DNA from: Variovorax sp. OK212
Lineage (GTDB): Bacteria; Pseudomonadota; Gammaproteobacteria; Burkholderiales; Burkholderiaceae_C
Length of the DNA stretch: 64,000 bases
Assembly (NCBI RefSeq): GCF_900112425.1
Contig: NZ_FOLP01000017.1
Coordinates: forward strand, 1 to 64,000
Reading direction: 5' to 3'
Shown here: positions 45,931 through 54,512 of the stretch, piece by piece
How positions within the stretch are numbered: the first letter of the stretch is position 1
Layout of the letters: each line of letters begins with the position of its first letter
The notes under the pieces: generated by a model
What the model saw: only the letters and a program-made list of their open reading frames with translations
What the model was told of the DNA's origin: nothing
Database searches by the model: none
Position numbers and translations under genes: made by a program

Positions 45931-47019
45931 ATGCAACGCAGACATCTGATCCAGGCCGCCGGCGCATTGCCAGTGCTGTCGCTGGCCACCCTCGCGGCGC
46001 GCAACGCCTTCGCTTTCGACGGCCCCGAGCTCTACGCGGGCGAGAAGGCGCTGTACGCCGATGCGCAGAAGGAAGGCCTGTGCGTCTCCTTCGACACCGG
46101 CCCCGAGTGGGCCAACTGGAAGTCGCTGTTCGCCGCCTTCAAGAAGCGCTACCCCGAGATCGAGCTGACCTACAACGACATCGGCTCCGCCGCCACCGTG
46201 GTCGCGCTCGAGAAGACCAAGCGCCGCCCGCAGGCCGACACGGCCTACTACTTCGCGGCCTCGGGCGTCGACGCGGCCAGGAAGGACGTGGTCGCGCCCT
46301 TCAAGCCCGCCAACTTCGACAAGCTGCCGCCGGTGTTCCGCGAGGCCGAGGGCCGCTGGTTCACCATCCACACGCTCAACATCGCATTCCTGGTGAACAA
46401 GAAGCTGGTGAAGAACGTGCCCACCGGCTGGGCCGACCTGCTCAAGCCCGAGTTCAAGAGCACGGTGGTCTACCTCGACCCGCGCTCCACCGGCATCGGC
46501 CAGGTGCTGACCTTCGCCGCGGCCTACGCCAACGGCGGCAGCGTGGACAACGTGCAGCCCGGCACCGACTACCTGGGCAAGCTGCACTCGGCCGGCAACG
46601 TGCTGCGCGTGGAAGGCACCACGCCGTACGCCAAGTTCCTGAAGGGCGAGATCCCGGTGTGGATCAGCTACGAGAACGACGGCCTGAAGGCCAAGCACGT
46701 CGACGGCATGGGCGACGCGGTGGAGGTGGTGATCCCGAAGGAAGCCAGCGTGGCCGCGCCCTATGCCATCAGCCTGGTGAAGAACGGCCCGAACCCCAAC
46801 GCCGGCAAGCTGTGGCTCAACTTCATCATGAGCGAGGCCGGCCAGTCGCTGTTCGCGCAGGGCTTCGTGCGCCCTGCCGTGCCGGGCACGCCGCTGTCCG
46901 CCGACGTGGCCGCCAAGATGCCGCCCGCGCCGCAGATCCACCCGCTCGACGTGGTGAAGGCATCGGAGCGCAAGGCCGAGGTCGACAAGCTCTGGGCGCT
47001 GGCCGCCCTGGGCAAGTAA
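45931..47019 (+). CDS. ABC importer periplasmic binding protein (type II, extracellular solute-binding family 1)
   Basis: The 362-residue product has an AAGGAG ribosome binding site. A twin-arginine-like signal (MQRRHLIQAAGALPVLSLATLAARNAFA) opens the protein. The mature part begins GPELYAGEKALYADAQKEGLCVSFDTGPEW and has the two-lobe fold of the iron(III)/putrescine/thiamine-binding group. ALEKTKRRPQADTAYYFAASG and YLDPRSTGIGQVLTFAAAY suggest an anionic ligand, but the ligand cannot be named. It is encoded between the ATPase and the second permease. Confidence 0.92.
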   Translation: MQRRHLIQAAGALPVLSLATLAARNAFAFDGPELYAGEKALYADAQKEGLCVSFDTGPEWANWKSLFAAFKKRYPEIELTYNDIGSAATVVALEKTKRRPQADTAYYFAASGVDAARKDVVAPFKPANFDKLPPVFREAEGRWFTIHTLNIAFLVNKKLVKNVPTGWADLLKPEFKSTVVYLDPRSTGIGQVLTFAAAYANGGSVDNVQPGTDYLGKLHSAGNVLRVEGTTPYAKFLKGEIPVWISYENDGLKAKHVDGMGDAVEVVIPKEASVAAPYAISLVKNGPNPNAGKLWLNFIMSEAGQSLFAQGFVRPAVPGTPLSADVAAKMPPAPQIHPLDVVKASERKAEVDKLWALAALGK

Positions 47020-47038
47020 GAAGGCCCGAAGGAACGTG

Positions 47039-47860
47039 ATGCGACGCTTTGGCGCCTGGCCCGCCTGGGCCTTCATGGCGCTGTTCTTCGCGGTGCCGCT
47101 GGCGGCGCTGCTGCCCGAAGCCTTCGGCGAGGGCGGCAGCGCCTTCGGGCGGCTGTTCGGCAACCCGCTGTTCTTCGGGGCGCTGCGCAACACGCTGGCG
47201 CTCGGGCTGGCGGCGGGCGCGGTGTCGGCGCTGGTGGGCACCTGCATCGCGATCGAACTGGCGCGGCAACCCGCGGCGCGGCGCCAATGGATGATGACCT
47301 TGCTGGGCCTGCCGCTGGCGTTCTCGGGGCTGGTGATTGCGTACGGCTTCATCCTGGCCTTCGGCCGCGCGGGGTTCGTGACGCAATTGCTGGCGGGCCT
47401 GGGTGCGGACCCGGCGGCCATCGGCAGCTGGATCTACAGCGTGTCGGGCCTGGGCTTCGCCTATGCCTACTACCTGATTCCGCGCGTGGCGCTGTCGCTG
47501 TACCCGGTGTTCGCCAACCTCGACCTGCGCCCGGCGCAGGCGGCGCGCACGCTGGGTGCGTCGAGGGCGCGGGCCTTCTGGGACACGGTGGTGCCCGAGG
47601 TGATGCCCTCGGTGCTGTCGAACGCCTGCATGGTGGCCGCGATTGCCATGGGCACGTATGGCACGGCGCTGGCGCTGGTGGGCACGCAGCTCAACATATT
47701 GCCGCTGATGCTGCTGGCGCAGGTGGGCGACGGGGGTTCCGATTTCGCGGTGGCGGCGGCCTTGTCGCTGGTGCTGATGGTGGTGTGTGTGATCGTGATG
47801 GGAGTGGGCGATGTCTTTACGCGAAGGCGCGAGCGCGGTGCTGTCGGCGCCGGTCACTGA
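47039..47860 (+). CDS. ABC importer permease, second of two
   Basis: The product is about 273 residues with six helices and an EAA loop AQAARTLGASRARAFWDTVVPEVMPSVLSN. GTG at 47036 and ATG at 47039 are adjacent candidate starts. It ends with a basic RRRERGAVGAGH. It overlaps the next gene by 50 bases. With the first permease it forms the heterodimeric channel, although the two genes are separated by the ATPase and binding-protein genes. Confidence 0.92.
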   Translation: MRRFGAWPAWAFMALFFAVPLAALLPEAFGEGGSAFGRLFGNPLFFGALRNTLALGLAAGAVSALVGTCIAIELARQPAARRQWMMTLLGLPLAFSGLVIAYGFILAFGRAGFVTQLLAGLGADPAAIGSWIYSVSGLGFAYAYYLIPRVALSLYPVFANLDLRPAQAARTLGASRARAFWDTVVPEVMPSVLSNACMVAAIAMGTYGTALALVGTQLNILPLMLLAQVGDGGSDFAVAAALSLVLMVVCVIVMGVGDVFTRRRERGAVGAGH

Positions 47861-48359
47861 GGCGCTGACGCGCCTGGCGCAGAAGCAGTGGGGGCCCGAG
47901 CGCCATCGCCAGCCGGTGGCCATGCTGGGCCCGGGCGACGGCGGGCCGGCCGAGTGCGAGGCCGCCTATGCGGTGGCGCATGCGCTGGCCGGCGCGGGCA
48001 TGGCGGTGGTGTGCGGCGGACGCGGCGGCGTGATGGCCGCGGCCTCGCGCGGCGCGGTGGAAGCCGGCGGCATTGCCGTGGGCATCCTGCCCGAGGAGGA
48101 CGACCGCAACGCCAACGAGTGGCTCAGCGTGGCCATTCCCACGGGCATGGGCGAGATGCGCAACGGCATCATCGCGCGCAGCGGCGTGTGCCTGGTCGCC
48201 ATCGGCGGCAACATGGGCACGTTGTCTGAAATGGCGATGGGGCTGAAATGGGGCAAGCCGGTGTTCGTGATGCACGGCGACGTGGAACTGCCCGGCGCGG
48301 TGCAGGCCCGCGACGTGGACGACATGCTCACCAAGGTGCTGGCCTGCCTGCTGGCCTGA
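47811..48359 (+). CDS. LOG/TIGR00725-like nucleotide-binding protein
   Basis: The 182-residue Rossmann-like protein has a GGRGGVMAAASRGAVEAGGIAVGILPE segment and GGNMGTLSEMAMGLKWGKPVFV, a variant of the PGGxGTxxE motif of LOG phosphoribohydrolases. In LOG enzymes this motif cleaves nucleoside monophosphates; here proline is absent and asparagine replaces it. It overlaps the permease gene by 50 bases in another frame, so it belongs to the ABC importer transcript. Interestingly, AMP nucleosidase is encoded 336 bases downstream. Confidence 0.85.
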   Translation: MSLREGASAVLSAPVTEALTRLAQKQWGPERHRQPVAMLGPGDGGPAECEAAYAVAHALAGAGMAVVCGGRGGVMAAASRGAVEAGGIAVGILPEEDDRNANEWLSVAIPTGMGEMRNGIIARSGVCLVAIGGNMGTLSEMAMGLKWGKPVFVMHGDVELPGAVQARDVDDMLTKVLACLLA

Positions 48360-48379
48360 TCTGTTTGAGCGGGTTGGGC

Positions 48380-48610
48380 GCGTTCGGGGCGCGTGCACAG
48401 GCCACCGGGTACCCCCCTGCGCGAATGTCCCCCGGGGCTTGCCCCTCCTCCTTTATTTCGCTGCGGGGAGCACCCGATGCCCTGAGCGCGTGGACGCGCT
48501 GCCGGTGCAACGCTGATCAACCCCGGCTCTGAAAACGCTCGCGCCGATGGGGTGCCTTGCGCAGCGCAATTAAGGGGGAGCCCGCAGGCCGGAGGACATT
48601 CGCGGAGCAA
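48380..48610. repeat. Intergenic palindrome cluster (repeat family D)
   Basis: The 336-base gap before amn has no gene. It holds nested inverted repeats: CGCGAATGTCC (48420-48430) with GGACATTCGCG (48594-48604), CTGCGGG (48461-48467) with CCCGCAG (48581-48587), and the hairpin TTGCGC-A-GCGCAA (48557-48569). The whole could fold into a single long cruciform. It looks like a decayed repeat element. Confidence 0.6.
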
Positions 48611-48695
48611 GGCATCCCGTCGGCGTGAGCGCCGCCCTGAACTACAGCCCCAACACGGCCCAAGGCAAACACAGCTGGCATTGCACAATGCCGCC

Positions 48696-50213
48696 ATGCC
48701 CTACATGCCCACCTTTGTCGCTCCCGCCCGCTTCACCGATGCCGCCGCCGCGCTCGAACAGGTCAAGGCCATCTACGACGGCGGCCTCGCCCACCTGCGC
48801 GAATCGATGCTGCGCTTCGTTGCCGGCGAAGCACTGCCGGGCCGGGTGCGGGCCTGCTACCCCTTCGTGCGGGTGCACACGCACACCGTCTCGCGCCACA
48901 CGCCGCCGGCCAATGCCGGCCTGAGCTACGGCTTCGTGGCCGGCCCCGGCCGCTACGAGACCACGCTGACGCGGCCCGACCTGTTCTCGCGCTACTACCT
49001 CGACCAGTTCCGCCTGCTGCTGGAAAACCACCAGGTCGAGATCGAGGTGGGCACCAGCACGCAGCCCATTCCCATCCACTTCTCGTTTGCCGAGAACGAC
49101 CACATCGAAGGCACGATGAGCAACGAGCGCCGCGCGCTCATGCGCGACGTGTTCGACCTGCCCGACCTGGGCGTGATGGACGACGGCATTGCCAACGGCA
49201 CCTACGAGGCGCGCGACGGCGAGGCGCAGCCGCTGTCGCTGTTCACGGCCGCGCGGGTGGACTACTCGCTGCATCGCCTGCGCCACTACACGGGCACCGC
49301 GCCCGAGTGGTTCCAGAACTTCGTGCTGTTCACCAACTACCAGTTCTATATCGACGAGTTCGTGCGCCTGGGCCACGAGGCCATGGCCGACGAGAACAGC
49401 GAGTACGTGGCGTTCGTCGAACCCGGCAACGTCATCACGCGCCGGCGCGGGCTGGCGGCCGGCGCGAGCGAAACCTTCGCGCACCTGCTGGACGGCAGCC
49501 AGGGCACCGCTCCGCCGCGGCTGCCGCAGATGCCGGCCTACCACCTGGTGCGCGAGGACTACAGCGGCATCACCATGACCAACATCGGCGTGGGCCCGGC
49601 CAATGCCAAGACCATCACCGACCACATCGCCGTGCTGCGCCCGCACGCCTGGATGATGCTGGGCCACTGCGCCGGCCTGCGCAACACGCAGCAGCTCGGC
49701 GACTACGTGCTGGCCCACGCCTACGTGCGCGAGGACCACGTGCTCGACGAAGAGCTGCCGCTGTGGGTGCCGATTCCGGCGCTGTCGGAAATCCAGCTCG
49801 CGCTGGAAAAGGCCGTGGCCGACGTCACGCGCTACGAAGGCCCCGACCTGAAGAAAATCATGCGCACCGGCACCGTGGCCAGCACCGACAACCGCAACTG
49901 GGAGCTGCTGCCGGGCAACCAGCCGCAACGCCGCTTCAGCCAGAGCCGCGCGGTGGCGCTCGACATGGAAAGCGCGACCATCGCGGCCAACGGCTTCCGC
50001 TTCCGGGTGCCCTACGGCACGCTGCTGTGCGTGAGCGACAAGCCGCTGCACGGCGAGATCAAGCTGCCCGGCATGGCCAACCACTTCTACCGCGAGCGCG
50101 TGGAGCAGCACCTGCGCATCGGCATGCGGGCCATCGAGATCCTGCGCGAAGAGGGCTCTTCGCGGCTGCACAGCCGCAAGCTGCGCAGCTTTGCCGAAGT
50201 GGCGTTCCAGTAA
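48696..50213 (+). CDS. amn: AMP nucleosidase
   Basis: Amn hydrolyses AMP to adenine and ribose 5-phosphate, controlling intracellular AMP. The 505-residue product is close to the E. coli length. An N-terminal regulatory domain (RVRACYPFVRVHTHTVSRHTPPANAGLSYGFV) is followed by a phosphorylase-type catalytic domain with GITMTNIGVGPANAKTITDHIAVLRPHAWMMLGHCAGLR and ALDMESATIAANGFRFRVPYGTLLCVSDKP, including the catalytic aspartate. The ATG at 48696 was preferred to the longer frame that runs into the repeat region. Confidence 0.95.
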   Translation: MPYMPTFVAPARFTDAAAALEQVKAIYDGGLAHLRESMLRFVAGEALPGRVRACYPFVRVHTHTVSRHTPPANAGLSYGFVAGPGRYETTLTRPDLFSRYYLDQFRLLLENHQVEIEVGTSTQPIPIHFSFAENDHIEGTMSNERRALMRDVFDLPDLGVMDDGIANGTYEARDGEAQPLSLFTAARVDYSLHRLRHYTGTAPEWFQNFVLFTNYQFYIDEFVRLGHEAMADENSEYVAFVEPGNVITRRRGLAAGASETFAHLLDGSQGTAPPRLPQMPAYHLVREDYSGITMTNIGVGPANAKTITDHIAVLRPHAWMMLGHCAGLRNTQQLGDYVLAHAYVREDHVLDEELPLWVPIPALSEIQLALEKAVADVTRYEGPDLKKIMRTGTVASTDNRNWELLPGNQPQRRFSQSRAVALDMESATIAANGFRFRVPYGTLLCVSDKPLHGEIKLPGMANHFYRERVEQHLRIGMRAIEILREEGSSRLHSRKLRSFAEVAFQ

Positions 50214-50369
50214 GACAGTAAGAAGAAGGGCTCCAGCCGTGCCTTCGGCCCCGTCGGCGGGTGTGCCGCAGGGGACAGGCACCATCAGGGTTTGTCCTGC
50301 CGCCGCGGCACGCTGATTGCGTCGTTTCGCGGACATCATCCGGTTTACCCCACAGAAACCGGAAAAAAG

Positions 50370-51380
50370 ATGACCCAGTCGCGTTCCGTTCCCCTCTCCC
50401 GCCGCAGCTTCTCGGCATGGATCGCGGCCTCGGCCGCAGCCGTCGGCGGCGGGCAGGCCGCCCTCTGGCCGCGTGCCGCGCACGCCGCCGACGCACCGCT
50501 CAGCAGCAAGCTGCGCATCGTGATTCCCGCCAACGAAGGCGGCGGCTGGGACCAGACGGGCCGCGCGCTCGGCGCCGCGATGCTGGCCTCCGGCGCGGTG
50601 GGCAACGTGGTGTACGAGAACATCGGCGGCAAGGGCGGCACCATCGGGCTGGCGAAGTACGCCGAAAAATACGATGCCGACCCCGACACGATGTTGATGA
50701 GCGGCATGGTCATGGTCGGCGCGGTGGCGCTGCAGAAGCCCACCGTCACGATGGCCAGCATGGCGCCCATCGCCCGCCTCACCAGCGACTACGAGGTGGT
50801 GGCCGTGAAGGCCGACTCCCCCCTCAAGACACCGCAGGACCTGATCGCGCAGCTGCGCAGCGATGCGGGCAACACCGTCATCGCGGGCGGCTCGGCCGGC
50901 GGCGTGGACCACATGTACGCCGGCATGCTGGCGCGCGTGGCCGAGGCCTCGCAGACGCTGGTCTACCAGGCGCACCCGGGCGGCGCCGAAGTGGTCGAGG
51001 CGCTCGACAGCGGCAAGGCCGCGGCGGGCATCTCGGGCTACAGCGAATTCAGCGAAGGCCTGGCCAGCGGCAAGCTGCGCGCCATCGGCGTGTCGTCCAA
51101 GCGGCCGTTCCAGGGCATCGCGTCGGTGCGCGAACAGGGCGTGGACGCCGACCTCGCCAACTGGCGCGGCGTGCTCACCGGGCGCAAGGTGCCGCCGTAC
51201 CGCAAGGCGGCGCTGCTGACGGTGGTGCGGCGCGCCACCGCCACCGACCTGTGGCAGAAAACCATCAAGCAGAACAACTGGGACCCCTTCTGGATGGAAG
51301 GCAAGGATTTCGAGAATTTCCTCGAACTCGACACCGCGATGGCTGGGCCGCTGATCTATCTGCTGAAGCTGAAGGCCTGA
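50370..51380 (+). CDS. Bug/TctC family periplasmic tripartite tricarboxylate-type binding protein, copy 1
   Basis: The 336-residue exported protein has a Tat-like signal, SRRSFSAWIAASAAAVGGGQAALWPRAAHA. The mature part starts KLRIVIPANEGGGWDQTGRALGAAM and has the Bug-family ENIGGKGGTIGLAKYAEKY and AGGSAGGVDHMYAGMLARV. Bug proteins bind carboxylates; most in this order are solitary, as here, with no TctA or TctB nearby. The neighbour at 51493 is about 80 percent identical by eye. Confidence 0.92.
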   Translation: MTQSRSVPLSRRSFSAWIAASAAAVGGGQAALWPRAAHAADAPLSSKLRIVIPANEGGGWDQTGRALGAAMLASGAVGNVVYENIGGKGGTIGLAKYAEKYDADPDTMLMSGMVMVGAVALQKPTVTMASMAPIARLTSDYEVVAVKADSPLKTPQDLIAQLRSDAGNTVIAGGSAGGVDHMYAGMLARVAEASQTLVYQAHPGGAEVVEALDSGKAAAGISGYSEFSEGLASGKLRAIGVSSKRPFQGIASVREQGVDADLANWRGVLTGRKVPPYRKAALLTVVRRATATDLWQKTIKQNNWDPFWMEGKDFENFLELDTAMAGPLIYLLKLKA

Positions 51381-51404
51381 GCCGCACGGGTTCGCGGCCC
51401 ATTT

Positions 51405-51436
51405 CCGCGGGTTTTCCCTTATCCGAAAACCCGCGG
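51405..51436. terminator. Long hairpin between the two Bug genes
   Basis: 12-bp arms CCGCGGGTTTTC and GAAAACCCGCGG around an 8-base loop. No U run follows, so it is a weak or factor-dependent terminator, or an RNA-stabilising structure. Confidence 0.5.
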
Positions 51437-51492
51437 AGCTGACACGTTTTTCGGACATCATCCGGTTACTTTTACAGACAACTGGAAACAAA

Positions 51493-52500
51493 ATGCCGCA
51501 TCACGTGCCTGCCGGCCTTTCCCGCCGCCACCTCGCTGCATGGATGGCGTCGGCCGCCGCCGCCGGCGTGATGCCCGCCGCGCTCTGGCCCGCGGTGGCC
51601 GGCGCGGCCGAGCCGCAGCTGGCGCCCAAGCTGCGCATCGTGATTCCCGCCAACGAAGGCGGCGGCTGGGACCAGACCGGCCGCGCGCTCGGAGCCGCGA
51701 TGGTGGCCTCGGGTGCCGTGGGCGAGATCAGCTACGAGAACATCGGCGGCAAGGGCGGCACCATCGGCCTGGCCAAGTACGTCGAGAAATACGACGCCGA
51801 CCCCGACACCATCCTGATGAGCGGCATGGTCATGGTCGGTGCGGTGGCGCTGCAGAAGCCCGCCGTGACCATCGCGCAGGTCGCGCCCGTGGCGCGGCTC
51901 ACGAGCGACTACGAGGTGGTGGCCGTGAAGGCCGACTCGCCCATCAAGACGCCGAAGGACCTGATCGCCCAGCTGCGCGCGGACGCCGCGAAGACCGTCA
52001 TTGCCGGCGGCTCGGCCGGCGGCGTGGACCACATGTACGCCGGCATGCTGGCGCGCGTGGCCGGCAACGCCGCCGCGCTGGTCTACCAGGCGCACCCCGG
52101 CGGCGCGCAGGTGGTCGAGGCGCTGGAAACCGGCAAGGCGGCCGCGGGCATCTCGGGCTACAGCGAATTCAGCGACCACCTGGCCAACGGCAAGCTGCGC
52201 GCCATCGGCGTGTCGTCCAAGCGGCCGTTCCTGGGGATTCCGTCGGTGCGCGAACAGGGCGTGGACGCCGACCTCGCCAACTGGCGCGGCGTGCTCACCG
52301 GCAAGAAGGTGCCCGCCGAGCGCCGCGCCGTGCTGCTCGAGGCCGTGCGCCGCGCCACCGCGGCCGACCTCTGGCAGAAGACCATCAAGCGCAACAACTG
52401 GGAGGCGTACTGGATGGCGGGCAAGGACTTCGAGAGCTTCCTGGACCTGGACACGGCCATGGCCGGCCCGCTGATCTATCTGCTCAAGCTCAAGGCCTGA
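51493..52500 (+). CDS. Bug/TctC family periplasmic binding protein, copy 2
   Basis: This is the 335-residue close paralogue of the preceding gene. The signal is LSRRHLAAWMASAAAAGVMPAALWPAVAGA, and the mature part is collinear with copy 1 to the shared end AMAGPLIYLLKLKA. The signal peptide is the most diverged part. The upstream 40 bases also match those of copy 1 (CGGACATCATCCGGTT, then ACAGA and GGAAA), so the duplication included the promoter or leader. The frame begins MPHHVPAGLSRR. Confidence 0.92.
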   Translation: MPHHVPAGLSRRHLAAWMASAAAAGVMPAALWPAVAGAAEPQLAPKLRIVIPANEGGGWDQTGRALGAAMVASGAVGEISYENIGGKGGTIGLAKYVEKYDADPDTILMSGMVMVGAVALQKPAVTIAQVAPVARLTSDYEVVAVKADSPIKTPKDLIAQLRADAAKTVIAGGSAGGVDHMYAGMLARVAGNAAALVYQAHPGGAQVVEALETGKAAAGISGYSEFSDHLANGKLRAIGVSSKRPFLGIPSVREQGVDADLANWRGVLTGKKVPAERRAVLLEAVRRATAADLWQKTIKRNNWEAYWMAGKDFESFLDLDTAMAGPLIYLLKLKA

Positions 52501-52530
52501 GCACGACACCTCGCCCCCTGCGCTTCCGGT

Positions 52531-53223
52531 TCAGGCGAAGAGCTCCGGCATCTCGCGTTGCGCCTTCGGCGTGAGCGTGAGCGCCCGCCCGTCGAGCTCC
52601 TGGCGCACCCAGCCCCGGCGCAGCGACAGCTGCAGCCACGCCGCGCCCAGCGCGCCACCCAGGTGCGGACGGCGCTCGCTCCAGTCGAGGCAGGCGCAGG
52701 CGAAGCGGCGGCGCGAGCGGCGCACCGTGTCGACTTCCACGCCCAGGCTCTCCAGCGCGACGGCGCCTTCGGTCGTGAGCTCGTAAGAGCCGCTCTGCAG
52801 GCCGCTGAGCCAGCCCTGCGCATGCAGCCGGTCGTGCAGCGCCACGCCGGCGGTGCCCGCCATGTGGTCGTAGCAGGTGCGCGCGCTGCGCAGCCGGCTC
52901 GGCGTGTTCGGCTTGAACTCCGGCGTGCGCGGCGCGCCGGCCACCACCATGAGGCTTTCAAGCGCGGCGGCCACGTCGTCGTTGGCGAGGCGAAAGTAGC
53001 GGTGCTTGCCCTGCACCAGCAGCTCGACCAGGCGCTCGTCCTTCAGCCGCGCGAGGTGCGCGCTCGCGGTCGACGCGGCCACCTCGGCCACGGTGGCGAG
53101 CTCGGTGGCGGTGCGCGCGTGGCCGTCCATCAGGCAGCTCAGCATGCGGGCGCGCGCCGGCTCGGCGATGGCGCCGGCCAGGCGGGCCAGGTGGAAGTCG
53201 GCGGAGGTGGCAAGGGTGTCCAT
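52531..53223 (-). CDS. ArsR family winged-helix regulator
   Basis: The 230-residue product has an N-terminal ArsR-type HTH: LAGAIAEPARARMLSCLMDGHARTATELATVAEVAASTASAHLARLKDERLVELLVQGKHRYFRL. The C-terminal domain of about 120 residues is typical of the YxeF/SdpR-like long ArsR group and may bind an organic ligand rather than metal; no cysteine pair stands in the DNA-recognition helix. It is divergent from the P450 gene across a 12-bp perfect inverted repeat, probably its operator. Confidence 0.92.
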   Translation of the reverse strand: MDTLATSADFHLARLAGAIAEPARARMLSCLMDGHARTATELATVAEVAASTASAHLARLKDERLVELLVQGKHRYFRLANDDVAAALESLMVVAGAPRTPEFKPNTPSRLRSARTCYDHMAGTAGVALHDRLHAQGWLSGLQSGSYELTTEGAVALESLGVEVDTVRRSRRRFACACLDWSERRPHLGGALGAAWLQLSLRRGWVRQELDGRALTLTPKAQREMPELFA

Positions 53224-53248
53224 GGGCGCATCCTAAGACGGTGGCGCA

Positions 53249-53280
53249 CGCCACACTTCGTTCGCGGGCGAAGTGTGGCG
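53249..53280. promoter_or_regulatory. Perfect 12-bp inverted repeat between the ArsR and P450 genes
   Basis: CGCCACACTTCG (53249-53260) and CGAAGTGTGGCG (53269-53280) are perfect inverted arms separated by 8 bases, 20 bp centre to centre. It lies in the 83-base divergent promoter region, 26 bases from each start codon. A dimeric repressor such as ArsR could sit here and control both directions. Confidence 0.75.
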
Positions 53281-53306
53281 GCACGGCCGATCGCACACTG
53301 CGGTCC

Positions 53307-54512
53307 ATGAACCCAGCCACCCACGACTTTCCCGCCGACCCGGTCGCCGCCGTCACGCATGCCGACCCGTACCCGTACTACGCCGCGCTGCGCGAAGGGC
53401 CGCCGCTCGCCTGGAACGACACGCTGCGCCTGTGGGTCGCCAGCCGTGCGGACGTGGTCGAGCAGGTGCTGCAGGCGCACGCCGTACTGCGCGTGCGTCC
53501 CGCCGCCGAGCCGGTGCCGCGCGCCATCGTGGGCAGCGCGGCCGGCGAGGTGTTCGGCCACCTGGTGCGCATGAACGACGGCGCGGCGCACCAGGCGCAC
53601 CGGCCCGCGCTGCAACGCGCGCTGGCCGGGCTCGACCTGAACGCGGTGCGCGACGCGGCGCTGCAGGTGGCCCAGCGCGTGCCTGCACAGCAAGCGCTGT
53701 CGGACACGCTGTTCTCCGTGCCCGTGCAGACCGTGGCGCACCTGCTCGGCTTCGACGACGACGCGCTGCCGCAGGTCGAGCGATGGATGCGTGACTTCGT
53801 GGCCTGCCTGTCGCCGCTGTCCACGCCGGAGCAGTTGCAGCAGGCCAGTGCGGCGGCCGGCGCGCTGATGACGCGCTTCGAAGTGCTGGTCGCGGGCGCA
53901 ACCCCGCGGCACGGCACGCTGCTGGCCGGCGTGATGAACGGCACGATGGCAGGCGCGCTGGCAGACGCGCTGGCAGACGGGTCGGCAGAAGGCGCCGCGC
54001 CTTCGCGCTCGTTGCTCGCGAACCTGGTGGGCCTGCTGTCGCAGACCTGCGATGCGAGCGCCGGCCTGCTCGGCAACAGCCTCGTCGCGCTGGTGCGCGA
54101 GCCCGCGCTGCGTGCGGCGGCCCGCACGCGCGACGGGCTGCAGGCCGTCGTCGAGGAAACCGCGCGGCACGATCCGCCGGTGCACAACACGCGCCGCTTC
54201 GTGGCCGAACCGGTCACCCTCGCGGGCACGCCGCTCGCAGCGGGCGACGCCGTGCTGGTACTGCTGGCCAGCGCCAACCGCGATGCGTCGTTCAACCCCG
54301 ACCCCGACCGCTTCATGCGCGTGCGCGCCAGGCGCCGCATGCTCGGCTTCGGCCACGGCATGCACGCGTGCCCCGGCCAGGCGCTGGCCTGCACGCTGGC
54401 CGCCGCCGGGCTCGAGGCCTTGCTGTGCCGCGCACCCGACCTCGATGCGCTGCGCCAGCGCGGCTGGCGCTACCGGCCGTCGGTCAACACGCGCATTCCG
54501 CTGTTCCACTGA
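53307..54512 (+). CDS. Cytochrome P450
   Basis: The 401-residue soluble bacterial P450 has the haem-binding FGHGMHACPGQALA (cysteine ligand), the ExxR helix in EETARHDPPVHNTRRF, and the I-helix region SQTCDASAGLLGNSLVAL, where the usual acidic-threonine pair reads Asp-Ala-Ser. It needs a ferredoxin and a reductase, and none is encoded adjacent. It is divergent from the ArsR gene. The 3' end overlaps the convergent PNPOx-like gene by 43 bases. Confidence 0.93.
   Translation: MNPATHDFPADPVAAVTHADPYPYYAALREGPPLAWNDTLRLWVASRADVVEQVLQAHAVLRVRPAAEPVPRAIVGSAAGEVFGHLVRMNDGAAHQAHRPALQRALAGLDLNAVRDAALQVAQRVPAQQALSDTLFSVPVQTVAHLLGFDDDALPQVERWMRDFVACLSPLSTPEQLQQASAAAGALMTRFEVLVAGATPRHGTLLAGVMNGTMAGALADALADGSAEGAAPSRSLLANLVGLLSQTCDASAGLLGNSLVALVREPALRAAARTRDGLQAVVEETARHDPPVHNTRRFVAEPVTLAGTPLAAGDAVLVLLASANRDASFNPDPDRFMRVRARRRMLGFGHGMHACPGQALACTLAAAGLEALLCRAPDLDALRQRGWRYRPSVNTRIPLFH

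Noticed and set aside
48642-51491. Minus-strand open frame of 949 codons opposite amn and the first Bug gene
   Set aside because: Antisense of two well-supported genes, with the typical histidine, alanine and glycine-rich pattern.
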